From Desulfomarina profundi (GTDB lineage Bacteria > Desulfobacterota > Desulfobulbia > Desulfobulbales > Desulfocapsaceae): a stretch of DNA of 64,000 bases. Below the pieces are notes generated by a model. The model did no database searches, had not been told where the DNA came from, and saw only the letters and a list, made by a program, of their open reading frames with translations. The stretch is from assembly GCF_019703855.1 (NCBI RefSeq), contig NZ_AP024086.1, positions 2,624,501 to 2,688,500 on the forward strand, read 5' to 3'. Positions 15,920 to 23,604 of the stretch are shown here, in pieces. How positions within the stretch are numbered: position 1 is the stretch's first letter; every line of letters starts with the position of its first letter. The position numbers were made by a program, and so were the translations under genes.

Positions 15920-16888
15920 TTATTTTTCTCTTGTGAACATAGATTCAGAAAAACCGTCATGCTGTTGTAGAATATCTAAAACGTCAGGTTTAACTATCGC
16001 ATTCAACATGTGATAGTGGAGATATATTCTACTAATACCTTCAGCACCACACCCAATTTGATACCTTTCAAAAGTAAACTCTAGAGCATATTCGTGAAAA
16101 TTGAAAAGCATGAAATTCTCATACTTTGGCATTGTTCCTCGTATAACTAAATCATGGTCTCTTTTTCTCTCATTTGAAGAAAGTAATTCTGAGCGGGCTA
16201 ATTCGGCTAATTGTTTCAAACTATCTTTTGATTCGATCAATTCAAGGATGGTTAAGGGTTGAAAAGGGTTAATAATGAAGTTCTGAACTCGAGTTTCTAT
16301 TCCACGATGAGCAGCATAATTCGAAAAACGTTCAATAGTATATCTTAAGCTTATGACATAGCTATCTCTGCGTACTACCTCGTACCTGCCCCTTAACCAG
16401 ACAATAATAGGCTCAGGAGGCATAGGGTTCTTTCTCAATACCTCTAAACCTTTCAGGTATTCAACGAGAAGTTCGTTCCCCCACAATTCAATGTTTCTTG
16501 ATACAATTCTTGCAGCTGGATCTTTAAAATCTGGAAATTCAAAATCGAACCCTACTTTGGTTTGCGATAAATCTGAATGTGATAGTTTCCTCTTAATCTC
16601 AATTGGTGGTGATTGAAATGATAAGGAGTCAGAAAAAGAAAACTCTGAAACGAGTAGTTTCTTATACTGCCGCAGTGATTTTCTGTCTATTTCATTTTTA
16701 TGCACTCGTCTGTGGCATAATGGACAAAGTGCAATAAGATTTTGATACTCGTGTTTTTTGCATTGGGACCACGGGATAATATGATGGATGTCAATGTCAG
16801 TATTATTACACCTTGGTATTGCACATCTGTGCCCAGCTTCTACTAATACAGCTCTTCGAAGTTCTGCTGGGATTGGTGGGCGATTCAT
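15920..16888 (-). CDS. HNH endonuclease fused to RsiV-like (DUF3298) domain
   Basis: 322 residues. Residues 10-70 form an HNH nuclease with zinc ligands: Cys22 and Cys27, the catalytic-type IHHIIPW, an Asn in YQNLIALC, then CPLC and HRRVH. From about residue 160 to 315 the sequence follows the RsiV/DUF3298 pattern: YVISLRYTIERFSNYAAHRG, then FNFHEYALEFTFERYQIGCG and YLHYHMLNAIVKPDVL. There is no signal peptide, which is unusual for DUF3298 domains. It is the sole gene of integron cassette 3, between attC 2 and attC 3. Start ATG 16888 (a GTG precedes it at 16891). Likely a DNA-cutting protein, perhaps for defence; that is inference. Confidence 0.75.
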   Translation of the reverse strand: MNRPPIPAELRRAVLVEAGHRCAIPRCNNTDIDIHHIIPWSQCKKHEYQNLIALCPLCHRRVHKNEIDRKSLRQYKKLLVSEFSFSDSLSFQSPPIEIKRKLSHSDLSQTKVGFDFEFPDFKDPAARIVSRNIELWGNELLVEYLKGLEVLRKNPMPPEPIIVWLRGRYEVVRRDSYVISLRYTIERFSNYAAHRGIETRVQNFIINPFQPLTILELIESKDSLKQLAELARSELLSSNERKRDHDLVIRGTMPKYENFMLFNFHEYALEFTFERYQIGCGAEGISRIYLHYHMLNAIVKPDVLDILQQHDGFSESMFTREK

Positions 16889-16948
16889 CACAATAAACTT
16901 TTAATTGCTATTCCAATAAGCTGAGGATAACTGTGTTCTGCTTTTTTT

Positions 16949-17042
16949 ACATAACGGGGCTTGCAATAAGCCGCGAGGATTGTGGTTAAAATTTTAATTT
17001 TAAGCGCAACCGGAGTCGGCTTGATTGCAAGCCCCGTTAAAT
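16949..17042 (-). other. attC site 2 (ORF-less cassette)
   Basis: 94 bp. On the minus strand R'' is ATTTAAC (17036-17042, perfect) and R' is GTTATGT (16949-16955, one mismatch). The arms GGGGCTTGCAATCAAGCCG and CGGCTTATTGCAAGCCCC pair fully except for one extra C in the left arm. That is the position of the extrahelical base in the classic aadA-type attC and it fixes the orientation. Confidence 0.8.
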
Positions 17043-17067
17043 GAGGCCGCGCAGCGGTCTCATTTAA
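16955..17067 (-). other. Minimal ORF-less integron cassette
   Basis: Cassette 2 is only 113 bp: about 25 bases of TTAAATGAGACCGCTGCG-type sequence followed by attC 2. Its 5' core and its R'' are complementary over ten bases (GTTAAATGAG and CTCATTTAAC). No start codon with a usable frame is present. It could be a promoter or RNA cassette, or a deletion remnant. Confidence 0.6.
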
Positions 17068-17152
17068 CGCCACGGCTAACCTGCTGCGCCCCGACCCTTG
17101 CCGCGTCAGCGCCGCCGACGTTCTCGCAGTCAGGTTAAGCCGATTGTTAACC
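17062..17152 (-). other. attC site 1 (end of HEPN/membrane-protein cassette)
   Basis: 91 bp. On the minus strand R'' is GGTTAAC (17146-17152) and contains the stop codon of the HEPN-like gene. R' is a perfect GTTAAAT (17062-17068). The arms CGGCTTAACCTG and CAGGTTAGCCG pair with one extra base in the left arm. Stop codon inside R'' and an extrahelical base in the R''-proximal arm are typical of attC. Confidence 0.8.
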
Positions 17153-17782
17153 CTTAATTTTATTTATTTTTTCCATCAATAACGCATGTATTTCTTTCAA
17201 GTGAGAATCGTCTCCTTCAAAAATACTGAGGATTAGATTCAGAAACATTGTATTGCCCCCAATGACATTATCGAAATCGATTTTGTCCAAGTCTTCAGCT
17301 TCAAAATCAGGATTTGTAGGTATCTCAATTTCAGTAATCCACCAAACGTCAATTTTTCTGACGACTTCAACTAAACACTCCAATGTTTTTTTGTTAATGT
17401 TGTGGTCAATGTTAGAAATAAATTTTGGTAATTCATGGGCAATTTCGTTACGGTGCTTTCGAGCATTTTCAATTTCTGTTAAATCTGATTCGTTTAATGC
17501 CCCTTGATCTTTAAACCAAAGACAACAAGCATGAAACTCATCCTTTGGATATAGGGTAATAACTTTCTCTTTGTATGATTTGCTGACTTTCCCTTTCAAC
17601 TCCCCTGTTTTTTCATCAAGACGCCATTCATGTGTGAAAAGGTCCCTGAGCTTATCTATAACGCTTTCTTTTAAAATTTCGTATGAGGAAAGGAAGAGCG
17701 AAGCCTTGACAAGACTGTCTTTCAACTTCTCTGGATTTAAGAATTTGTCCCAGCTTTGAATAACCTTTTGATCCAAATTCAT
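17147..17782 (-). CDS. HEPN-like protein in an integron cassette
   Basis: 211-residue mainly alpha-helical protein. The segment ENARKHRNEIAHELPK contains Arg111-Asn112 and His116, matching the RNxxxH signature of HEPN RNases and HEPN-like binding domains. An aromatic and acidic C-terminal half (IDVWWITEIEI, DLDKIDFDNVIGG) may be regulatory. It overlaps the upstream gene by four bases (ATGA), so the two are coupled in one cassette. The stop codon lies within the attC R'' core. HEPN proteins in mobile contexts are often toxins or abortive-infection effectors; here this is inference. Confidence 0.65.
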   Translation of the reverse strand: MNLDQKVIQSWDKFLNPEKLKDSLVKASLFLSSYEILKESVIDKLRDLFTHEWRLDEKTGELKGKVSKSYKEKVITLYPKDEFHACCLWFKDQGALNESDLTEIENARKHRNEIAHELPKFISNIDHNINKKTLECLVEVVRKIDVWWITEIEIPTNPDFEAEDLDKIDFDNVIGGNTMFLNLILSIFEGDDSHLKEIHALLMEKINKIKG

Positions 17783-18213
17783 TTTATTAATCCAATTGCA
17801 AGACCAAGCAGGCCGAGGAAAACCGAAACTATTGCCAAGTCAGCACAAATGCGAATGCTACTGTCTGGATGCTTAAGTGCTGCCTGCATTTGCCGAAGAG
17901 GGAACAAAAAACTACATCTAATTGGCTTGATTTCCAGATTGTGTGTTTGGTTTTTTGATAAGCCAATAATATTCCGATACCATTCGTTAACAGTAATTAC
18001 TTGCTCATTATTTTGAATATTTTTTGTGTTTGGGTTGTTGTTGTAATTTTTTGTGTAATTGGTGTCTATTGCCTGGATTTCAACCCATACCGATTTCCCA
18101 TTGTCGGATGACAACTTTGCCAGTGTCCTACCCTTTATCAGGTCGTTTCGGACCCAGATAGTAGAGGAATTTATGTCTTCTTTGAGGGATGCGAGTACTC
18201 TATACGATTTCAT
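17779..18213 (-). CDS. Unrecognised protein with C-terminal membrane helix, cassette gene
   Basis: 144 residues. The N-terminal part is a soluble beta-rich region (VWVEIQAIDTNYTKNYN, then ITVNEWYRNIIGLSKNQTHN). It ends in a single membrane helix (residues about 122-143, ADLAIVSVFLGLLGLAIGLI). Family not recognised. It is the first gene of cassette 1, starting 14 bases after the cassette boundary with no clear ribosome site, and is coupled to the HEPN-like gene. It could tether or hold in check its partner; that is a guess from arrangement only. Confidence 0.55.
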   Translation of the reverse strand: MKSYRVLASLKEDINSSTIWVRNDLIKGRTLAKLSSDNGKSVWVEIQAIDTNYTKNYNNNPNTKNIQNNEQVITVNEWYRNIIGLSKNQTHNLEIKPIRCSFLFPLRQMQAALKHPDSSIRICADLAIVSVFLGLLGLAIGLIK

Positions 18214-18231
18214 TTTTTTTTGGGGGTTAAC

Positions 18232-18362
18232 AAGTTATTCTCTGGTTTCCTTATAACTCCAAAAACCCCAAATCTTTGACAACGTAAATTCAACATGTTA
18301 TGTTTTTTTATGCTTTATATCATGTAAATATTGAGGGATATCAGGTTAACAGGATAACATTC
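18232..18362. other. Presumed attI/promoter region of the integron
   Basis: About 130 bp between the first cassette boundary (GTTAACC on the minus strand at 18225-18231) and the integrase remnant start. By integron architecture this should hold attI and the divergent promoters. An imperfect inverted repeat (AGTTAT facing ATAACT, GGGGTT facing AACCCC) lies at about 18221-18267. I cannot define a simple attI core beyond the boundary itself. Confidence 0.35.
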
Positions 18363-18764
18363 ATGTTGCAACTCCCTGCTCAACTCGCCAACCAATTCGT
18401 AACTTATATCGGTCAACAGAGAATTCCATCCGGGCAACACAGGTACTACTTGAAATGGATGCGATATTATCTTGGTTTTTACCATAAATATGGCTTTCCC
18501 AATTCCGAACCGTGTCCACTTGCTGTCTTGAAAGAAAAACATCGAGCTGAGCACCTGAGGAATCAAGCTCATCATGCAGTTAGTCTGTTTCAGACAATGG
18601 AAGCTAATTTTGCCAAAACTTCACCTCATGCTGACAAGAATTAGGGCCATACAGAAACACCTATGCCTGACAAATTTCATAACAGGAAAAACTTACGAAA
18701 TCAAGCTGATAATAGTGAGGAAAAAAACTCTGTTGCTGAATCAACACAGCCGTTTTCATAGTCA
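18363..18764 (+). pseudogene. intI: Integron-type tyrosine recombinase remnant
   Basis: Only an N-terminal region remains. Residues about 1-90 fit the SAM-like, core-binding start of integron integrases: ANQFVTYIGQQRIPSGQHRY, then YLKWMRYYLGFYHKYGF and the NQAHHAVSLFQTME helix. After ADKN the frame has a TAG (18642-18644) and resumes for about 39 codons (MPDKFHNRKNLRNQADNSEE) to a second TAG at 18762. The catalytic domain with the Arg-His-Arg-Tyr residues is absent. The gene points away from the cassettes, as intI genes do. The array can therefore move only with integrase supplied from elsewhere. Confidence 0.65.
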
Positions 18765-18822
18765 GTGCGGCAATAGTGTGAACTGTGCCGGAGCCGCGAG
18801 AAGTACAGCTTATAATTCACTG

Positions 18823-20520
18823 CTATTCCACTGAAACCCGAAAAACCTCTTCTACCGTGGTAATCCCCTGAAGCACTTTCATCGCCCCGTCCCTGCGAAG
18901 AGTTATCATGCCGTTTGCGACGGCCCGCTCCTTGATCTGGTTGGCATCGGAAGTTTTGAGGACAAGTGATTTCATGTCCCGGCTCATGAGCAGCAGTTCA
19001 TAGATACCGCATCGGCCCTTATAGCCTGTATTGTGGCATTCCGGGCAACCCCGTCCCCGGCTGACCCGTCCTCCATTTGACTCTTCTCTGGAAAGGCCTA
19101 TACGGGCCAGCTCCACCTCGTCGGCAATATACTCTTCCCGGCAATGGGGGCAGATAATCCGTACCAGTCTCTGGGCAAGAACAGCATTGATGGAGGAGGC
19201 GATCAGAAACGGTTCAATCCCCATATCCCTGAGGCGGGTAATGGCACTGGCTGAATCGTTGGTATGGAGGGTTGAAAAGACCAGGTGACCGGTCAGGGCA
19301 GACTGGATGGCTATTTCCGCTGTTTCCGTGTCCCGGATTTCACCCACCAGAATAACATCCGGATCCTGACGGACAATGGAACGGAGTCCTGAGGCAAAGG
19401 TCAGGTTGATTTTCGGGTTAACCTGAACCTGGCCGATACCGTTAATACGATATTCGATGGGGTCTTCAACGGTGATTATATTGATATCAGTATTATTAAT
19501 GGCCGAAAGCGCCGCATAAAGCGTTGTGGTTTTTCCGGAACCGGTTGGGCCGGTCACAAGGACAATACCGTTGGCGGCCCTGATTTCCTTTTCAAAGGGG
19601 ATAAACCGGTCCTCCGGCATGCCCAGCTCCTTCAGGGAGAGCAGGACGGACGATTTCTGCAAAAGCCTCAGGACAACCCGTTCGCCAAAAGCGGTGGGCA
19701 GAGTGGAGACCCTCACGTCAATTTCCCGGTCTGCTATTTTCAACTCGATACGGCCATCCTGGGGCAGGCGCTTTTCCGCAATGTCAAGCTTTGCCATAAC
19801 CTTCACCCTGGAAACAAGTGCCGATTGCACATGTTTAGGCGGGCTGAGCATATCATAGAGAATCCCATCCAGCCGCTGGCGAATCTTCAGACTGTTCTGG
19901 TATGGCTCAATATGAATATCAGAAGCCCTGTCCCGGACCGCCTGGGAAAACATGAGGTTGACCAGCCTGATGACTGGGGAATCACTGGTGTCATCCAGCA
20001 GATCACCAATCTCCTCTATCTCTGAAAAGAGCCTTTCAGGATCCTCTTCATCCATATCAGCCAGCACTTCATCGGCGGAACTCTGGGTCAGGTCATAACT
20101 GTAATTGATTGCGTTGAAGATGGATACAAGTGGAGCCAGAACTACCGGTATATCTGTCAGACCAAGAATACGACGCACATCATCAAGTGGTTGAAAAAGA
20201 GCAGGATCATTCAAGGCTATAAACTGTTCTTCGGCGCAGATCACCGGAACGAGTTTATTGGTTTTCAGAAAACCGATGGGCAGTTTTTCTGTAAATCCGG
20301 TGGATATCTCCAGCGGCAATTCCCGTCGTACCTCTAATTCGTATTGAATCCCGAGTGCTTGAAGCAAGTCAAGTTCGCTGATATTCCCCTGTTTTTTTAG
20401 AATTTCCCCCAGACGGTCCTCATTTTCCTGCTGTTTTTCAAGAGCGTCATGCACCACCTTTTCTTCAACAAGACCTCTCTCTATTAATATCTGTCCGAGA
20501 TTTTTCATAAAAACCAGCAT
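18823..20520 (-). CDS. gspE: Type II secretion ATPase GspE
   Basis: 565-residue cytoplasmic ATPase that drives pseudopilus assembly. An N-terminal MshEN/T2SSE_N domain (LGQILIERGLVEE) precedes the T2SSE core with Walker A GPTGSGKTTTLYA, Asp box ITVEDPIEY, Walker B VILVGEIRD and the His box of STLHTNDS. A tetra-cysteine zinc motif (CPHC, then CPEC) lies near residues 455-495. Full length. The frame opens at ATG 20520; ATG 20508 (MKNLGQIL) looks closer to the family start. It is the last gene of the leftward gsp set. Confidence 0.95.
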   Translation of the reverse strand: MLVFMKNLGQILIERGLVEEKVVHDALEKQQENEDRLGEILKKQGNISELDLLQALGIQYELEVRRELPLEISTGFTEKLPIGFLKTNKLVPVICAEEQFIALNDPALFQPLDDVRRILGLTDIPVVLAPLVSIFNAINYSYDLTQSSADEVLADMDEEDPERLFSEIEEIGDLLDDTSDSPVIRLVNLMFSQAVRDRASDIHIEPYQNSLKIRQRLDGILYDMLSPPKHVQSALVSRVKVMAKLDIAEKRLPQDGRIELKIADREIDVRVSTLPTAFGERVVLRLLQKSSVLLSLKELGMPEDRFIPFEKEIRAANGIVLVTGPTGSGKTTTLYAALSAINNTDINIITVEDPIEYRINGIGQVQVNPKINLTFASGLRSIVRQDPDVILVGEIRDTETAEIAIQSALTGHLVFSTLHTNDSASAITRLRDMGIEPFLIASSINAVLAQRLVRIICPHCREEYIADEVELARIGLSREESNGGRVSRGRGCPECHNTGYKGRCGIYELLLMSRDMKSLVLKTSDANQIKERAVANGMITLRRDGAMKVLQGITTVEEVFRVSVE

Positions 20521-20523
20521 GGC

Positions 20524-20540
20524 CTGAGCAAATGGCTCAG
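20524..20540. terminator. Hairpin between gspD and gspE
   Basis: CTGAGC (20524-20529) pairs with GCTCAG (20535-20540), with flanking GG/CC able to extend the stem around a bulge. It lies right before the gspE start on the minus strand and has no T-run in that direction, so it may tune rather than stop gspE expression. Confidence 0.35.
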
Positions 20541-20635
20541 CCTTTTAGACACAAAAAAAATAAAAATCTGACTGCCGTGAAAGCACTTTCCGTAGTGGAA
20601 TTTTCAGGGAACCAGAAAATAACCGCTATAAACCG

Positions 20636-22888
20636 TCATTCTTTCTTTGTAATACGTTCAATATTCTCCTGGGCAATCTGCGAAAGAGAAGTACCATTCT
20701 TTCCAGGTTCACTCGTTCTGGTGGCAACTTCCCCGGTATTCAATGCAATTACGGCCCGATACATCTGCAGTGCGCCCTGAATATTTCCCTCCTTTTCCAG
20801 GACAACCCCCATATCCATAAGGGCAAAAGGATTCTCAGGATCAATATCAAGAGCCTCCTGGAAATAATTTTTCGCCTCCTCCAGCCTGCCTGCCTGTAAT
20901 TTTTCAAATCCGGTGGAAACCAGCCTGTCCGCATGTTCCGGGTTATCCTTTTTATGCAGTTCTTTAGCTACAGTGGGCAGTACCGTCCCCATATCATCCT
21001 CCTTCTTCATGGTTACCGCCGCAAGATCTGCCGGGTTTCTGATTATATGGGGAGTGATAAAAATAAACATATTGGTTTTTACGCTTGTAGTTGTATGGGT
21101 TTTGAATAACCAGCCAAGCCAGGGAATGTCTCCAAGAAGCGGTACCTTCCATTCACTTTCCGCTGCGTCCTGCCCGATAATACCTCCGATGACAACCGTA
21201 TCATTGTCATTGATAATTACAGTCGTTTCCACTGTTCTTTTGTAGGTCGTGGGACGAAATTTATCGGCGGCATCCTTTTCCTTCAGCTTTATTATTTCCG
21301 TGGATATTTCCAACCGAAGGGTATTGGCCTGGTTGATATGAGGCGTTATGGTGAGCTTGGTGGATACATCCTTGTACTCATACTGGGTATAATCCTGATC
21401 ACCGACGGTTGTATTCTGTGAGGTGATATACGGCACATTCTCCCCGGCACTCATCACCGCCTTTTTATTATCAGTCGTCAATATCTGCGGAGTAGAAATA
21501 ATATTTATGTCTGAATCACTTTTATAGGCCCTGAGAATTGCGGCAATATCGGGAAAAGTCACTCCACCGATACGTATTCCCTGTTTCAGAACACCAAAGG
21601 AAAACCCTGTCGGCAAAACAGGATCCGTGCTGCTTATTCCCCCCAACATATCAAAAGGAGGATCGGTATTGCCACTGAAACCGACAGCCACCTGCCCGGT
21701 ACCTTCGGAAAAGGCTCCACCACCACCCCACTGCACTCCGACATCAAAGGTTTTGTTGGTATCCACCTCCATGATAAGAGCCTCCAGGTATACCATTCGC
21801 CTTGGAATATCGAGCTTCTTAATCACATCTTCCAGCACCATGTATTCTTCTTTGGTTGCCCGGATAACAAGGGAATTGGTCTCCTCATCAGGCATGATTT
21901 TGACATCTTTTGAAATAGGTGGTGCCTTGCCCTTGTTTTTTATACTTGTTCCGGTTTCCGGCAAGGCATTCAATACCTTGGCAAGCTCTACTGCGGTGGC
22001 GTTCTGCAGATAAAACACATGGATATTGCCCTCTCCCCGCTCAACTTCACGATCCAGAAGTTTCACAAGGCTTTTTACCCTTTCGATTTCCGTGGATCCG
22101 GCAAGAATGACCAGACTGTTTACCCGCTCATAAGGTACAACTTTAACGCGTTGGGTGAATGCCGGTCGTGCCCCTTTTCGTGGAACATTTTTCTGAAAGA
22201 TTTTGTCCAGGATTTTGGCAAGAGATGCAGCGGAACCATTTTCAAGGGGAATCACGGCAACTTCAGCTTCCTTGGATTCCACATCAAGCACCTTGATAAT
22301 CCCGAGCAGTTTCTGAATATTGGACAGAGTCTCGGTTATGATCAGCATTCCGGAAGGGGTATGGGCTATCACCACTGAGCTTTTGGAAACAAGGGGAGTC
22401 AACACCTTCTTCATCTCGAGAGGTGAACTGTATTTCAACGGAACCAGCTGGGTCACGATCTTGTCTTCCGGATCATGAGACATACCGATCCGCATTGTTT
22501 CAACATTCTGAAAGCGTGCCTTGGCAGCCGGCAGAATTTTAATCACCGATCCGGATTTCACTGTGGTATAACCATGAACTTCCAGGACCGATTCAAAAAC
22601 CCGGTATGCCTCTTCTTCAGAAATTTTGGTTGGTGAAACGATGGTGACATTACCCTGAACTGATTTATCAACCACAAAATTTTTACCTGTCAGTTCGCTG
22701 ATATATTTAATAAAAAGACGAATATCCACACTGTCAAAGTCAATGGTGATAAACCGTTGGTTCCTGTCTGAAGACTCAGCCATGGTTCCCGGAAGAGGAT
22801 GAGGCAGTTTTTCCGCGGCCAACACCACAGAGGACGCAAGCAAAAAGATCATCAGCAAAATATGAAATATCTGAAACAGCCTGTTCAT
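20636..22888 (-). CDS. gspD: Type II secretion secretin GspD with C-terminal TPR region
   Basis: 750-residue outer-membrane secretin. It has a signal peptide (FHILLMIFLLASSVVLA), an N0 domain (ITIDFDSVDIRLFIKYISEL), three N1-N3 KH-like repeats, and the secretin core with VPLLGDIPWLGWLFK and FIFITPHIIRNP. After the core comes an extra tail with about two TPR units (FEKLQAGRLEEAKNYFQEAL and ALMDMGVVLEKEGNIQGALQ). TPRs at the secretin C-terminus are not part of standard GspD. Start ATG 22888 fits the signal peptide; the frame runs 72 codons further upstream inside gspC. Confidence 0.93.
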   Translation of the reverse strand: MNRLFQIFHILLMIFLLASSVVLAAEKLPHPLPGTMAESSDRNQRFITIDFDSVDIRLFIKYISELTGKNFVVDKSVQGNVTIVSPTKISEEEAYRVFESVLEVHGYTTVKSGSVIKILPAAKARFQNVETMRIGMSHDPEDKIVTQLVPLKYSSPLEMKKVLTPLVSKSSVVIAHTPSGMLIITETLSNIQKLLGIIKVLDVESKEAEVAVIPLENGSAASLAKILDKIFQKNVPRKGARPAFTQRVKVVPYERVNSLVILAGSTEIERVKSLVKLLDREVERGEGNIHVFYLQNATAVELAKVLNALPETGTSIKNKGKAPPISKDVKIMPDEETNSLVIRATKEEYMVLEDVIKKLDIPRRMVYLEALIMEVDTNKTFDVGVQWGGGGAFSEGTGQVAVGFSGNTDPPFDMLGGISSTDPVLPTGFSFGVLKQGIRIGGVTFPDIAAILRAYKSDSDINIISTPQILTTDNKKAVMSAGENVPYITSQNTTVGDQDYTQYEYKDVSTKLTITPHINQANTLRLEISTEIIKLKEKDAADKFRPTTYKRTVETTVIINDNDTVVIGGIIGQDAAESEWKVPLLGDIPWLGWLFKTHTTTSVKTNMFIFITPHIIRNPADLAAVTMKKEDDMGTVLPTVAKELHKKDNPEHADRLVSTGFEKLQAGRLEEAKNYFQEALDIDPENPFALMDMGVVLEKEGNIQGALQMYRAVIALNTGEVATRTSEPGKNGTSLSQIAQENIERITKKE

Positions 22889-22901
22889 TCGTTTTTTACC
22901 T

Positions 22902-23567
22902 TTATTCAATGGGTTGTTCTTCAGCTCCTGCTTTTTGCGGCTGGGAAGGTGGGCGAGGTTGAACCTTTTTTGAACCAACCATCCTGCCGACAAGAACCGG
23001 CCGCCGCAGGGGCGCGGCACGTTTTGCCGGCTCCACGGCAACAGGAGCAGCAGGCTCCGGAGAACCTGCCGTTTCGCCCATTTCCAGAATTTCATCCCTA
23101 CCATTATGGGAAAGCACCACCTTTCCGCGCAAAATCTTTCTGATCATGGCACCCTGCACAAAATCCCCCTGCCGGTAAAGGTTCTGCCGGGCTGTGCTCC
23201 CGTCCAGAATAATGGCTCTGGTTTCCTTCTTTTTTGCTCCGTGAATTGTTCCTTTTAAAACAATATTGAGGCGAGTTGCTTCCAGTTCTTCCGGGATAAC
23301 ACTGTTTTTCTCCATTATATTGTTCTTGCCTGCAGGTTCACCAAAAAGATTTCGTTTAAAAATAATATGGTAATCGAGTGATTGCTCTGATTTTTCAGCC
23401 ACAGTTTTTTCCGGTTGCGTAACGGGAGGTTTTTCAGAAATCTTCCGGTTTTCCTTAAAATTCCTCAACAGGAAATATTCCAACCCGCTGTAACCACCCT
23501 CCACAATACCGACACAAATAAGTGTTATGAGCAGAAGCGGTAATATACTGGAAAACCGTTGTGTCAT
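22902..23567 (-). CDS. gspC: Type II secretion protein GspC (no PDZ domain)
   Basis: 221-residue inner-membrane protein. One membrane helix (residues 8-30) is followed by the homology region: YHIIFKRNLFGEP, then VLKGTIHGAKKKETRAIILD and YRQGDFVQGAMIRKILRGKV, which should contact the secretin N0 domain. The C-terminal 60 residues are Pro/Ala/Lys-rich; no PDZ or coiled-coil domain is present, so it is a short form. It lies 14 bases ahead of gspD. Confidence 0.85.
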   Translation of the reverse strand: MTQRFSSILPLLLITLICVGIVEGGYSGLEYFLLRNFKENRKISEKPPVTQPEKTVAEKSEQSLDYHIIFKRNLFGEPAGKNNIMEKNSVIPEELEATRLNIVLKGTIHGAKKKETRAIILDGSTARQNLYRQGDFVQGAMIRKILRGKVVLSHNGRDEILEMGETAGSPEPAAPVAVEPAKRAAPLRRPVLVGRMVGSKKVQPRPPSQPQKAGAEEQPIE

Positions 23568-23604
23568 AGTGTTTTTTATAAAAGTCTTTACGTTTTAACC
23601 CGCA

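Larger units (their letters stand above)
15198..18362 (-). other. Degenerate integron cassette array
   Basis: The array runs on the minus strand away from a divergent, broken integrase gene (18363-18764). Each of three cassettes starts with a core GTT sequence whose reverse complement recurs as the R'' core of the attC at its own 3' end. Cassette 1 (17068-18230) pairs GTTAACC with GGTTAAC. Cassette 2 (16955-17067) pairs GTTAAAT with ATTTAAC. Cassette 3 (15783-16954) pairs GTTATGT with ACATAAC. This matched-end rule is what integron cassettes show. The array is then followed by the 283-bp repeats and cut by IS elements. Confidence 0.8.

Noticed and set aside
15670-15960. 96-codon minus-strand frame across the repeat and attC 3
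   Set aside because: It runs from the HNH gene's 3' end through the attC into the 283-bp repeat; no protein-like composition or ribosome site.
16688-17160. CRISPR array
   Set aside because: The palindromes here are attC arms with different sequences; there are no regularly spaced identical repeats.
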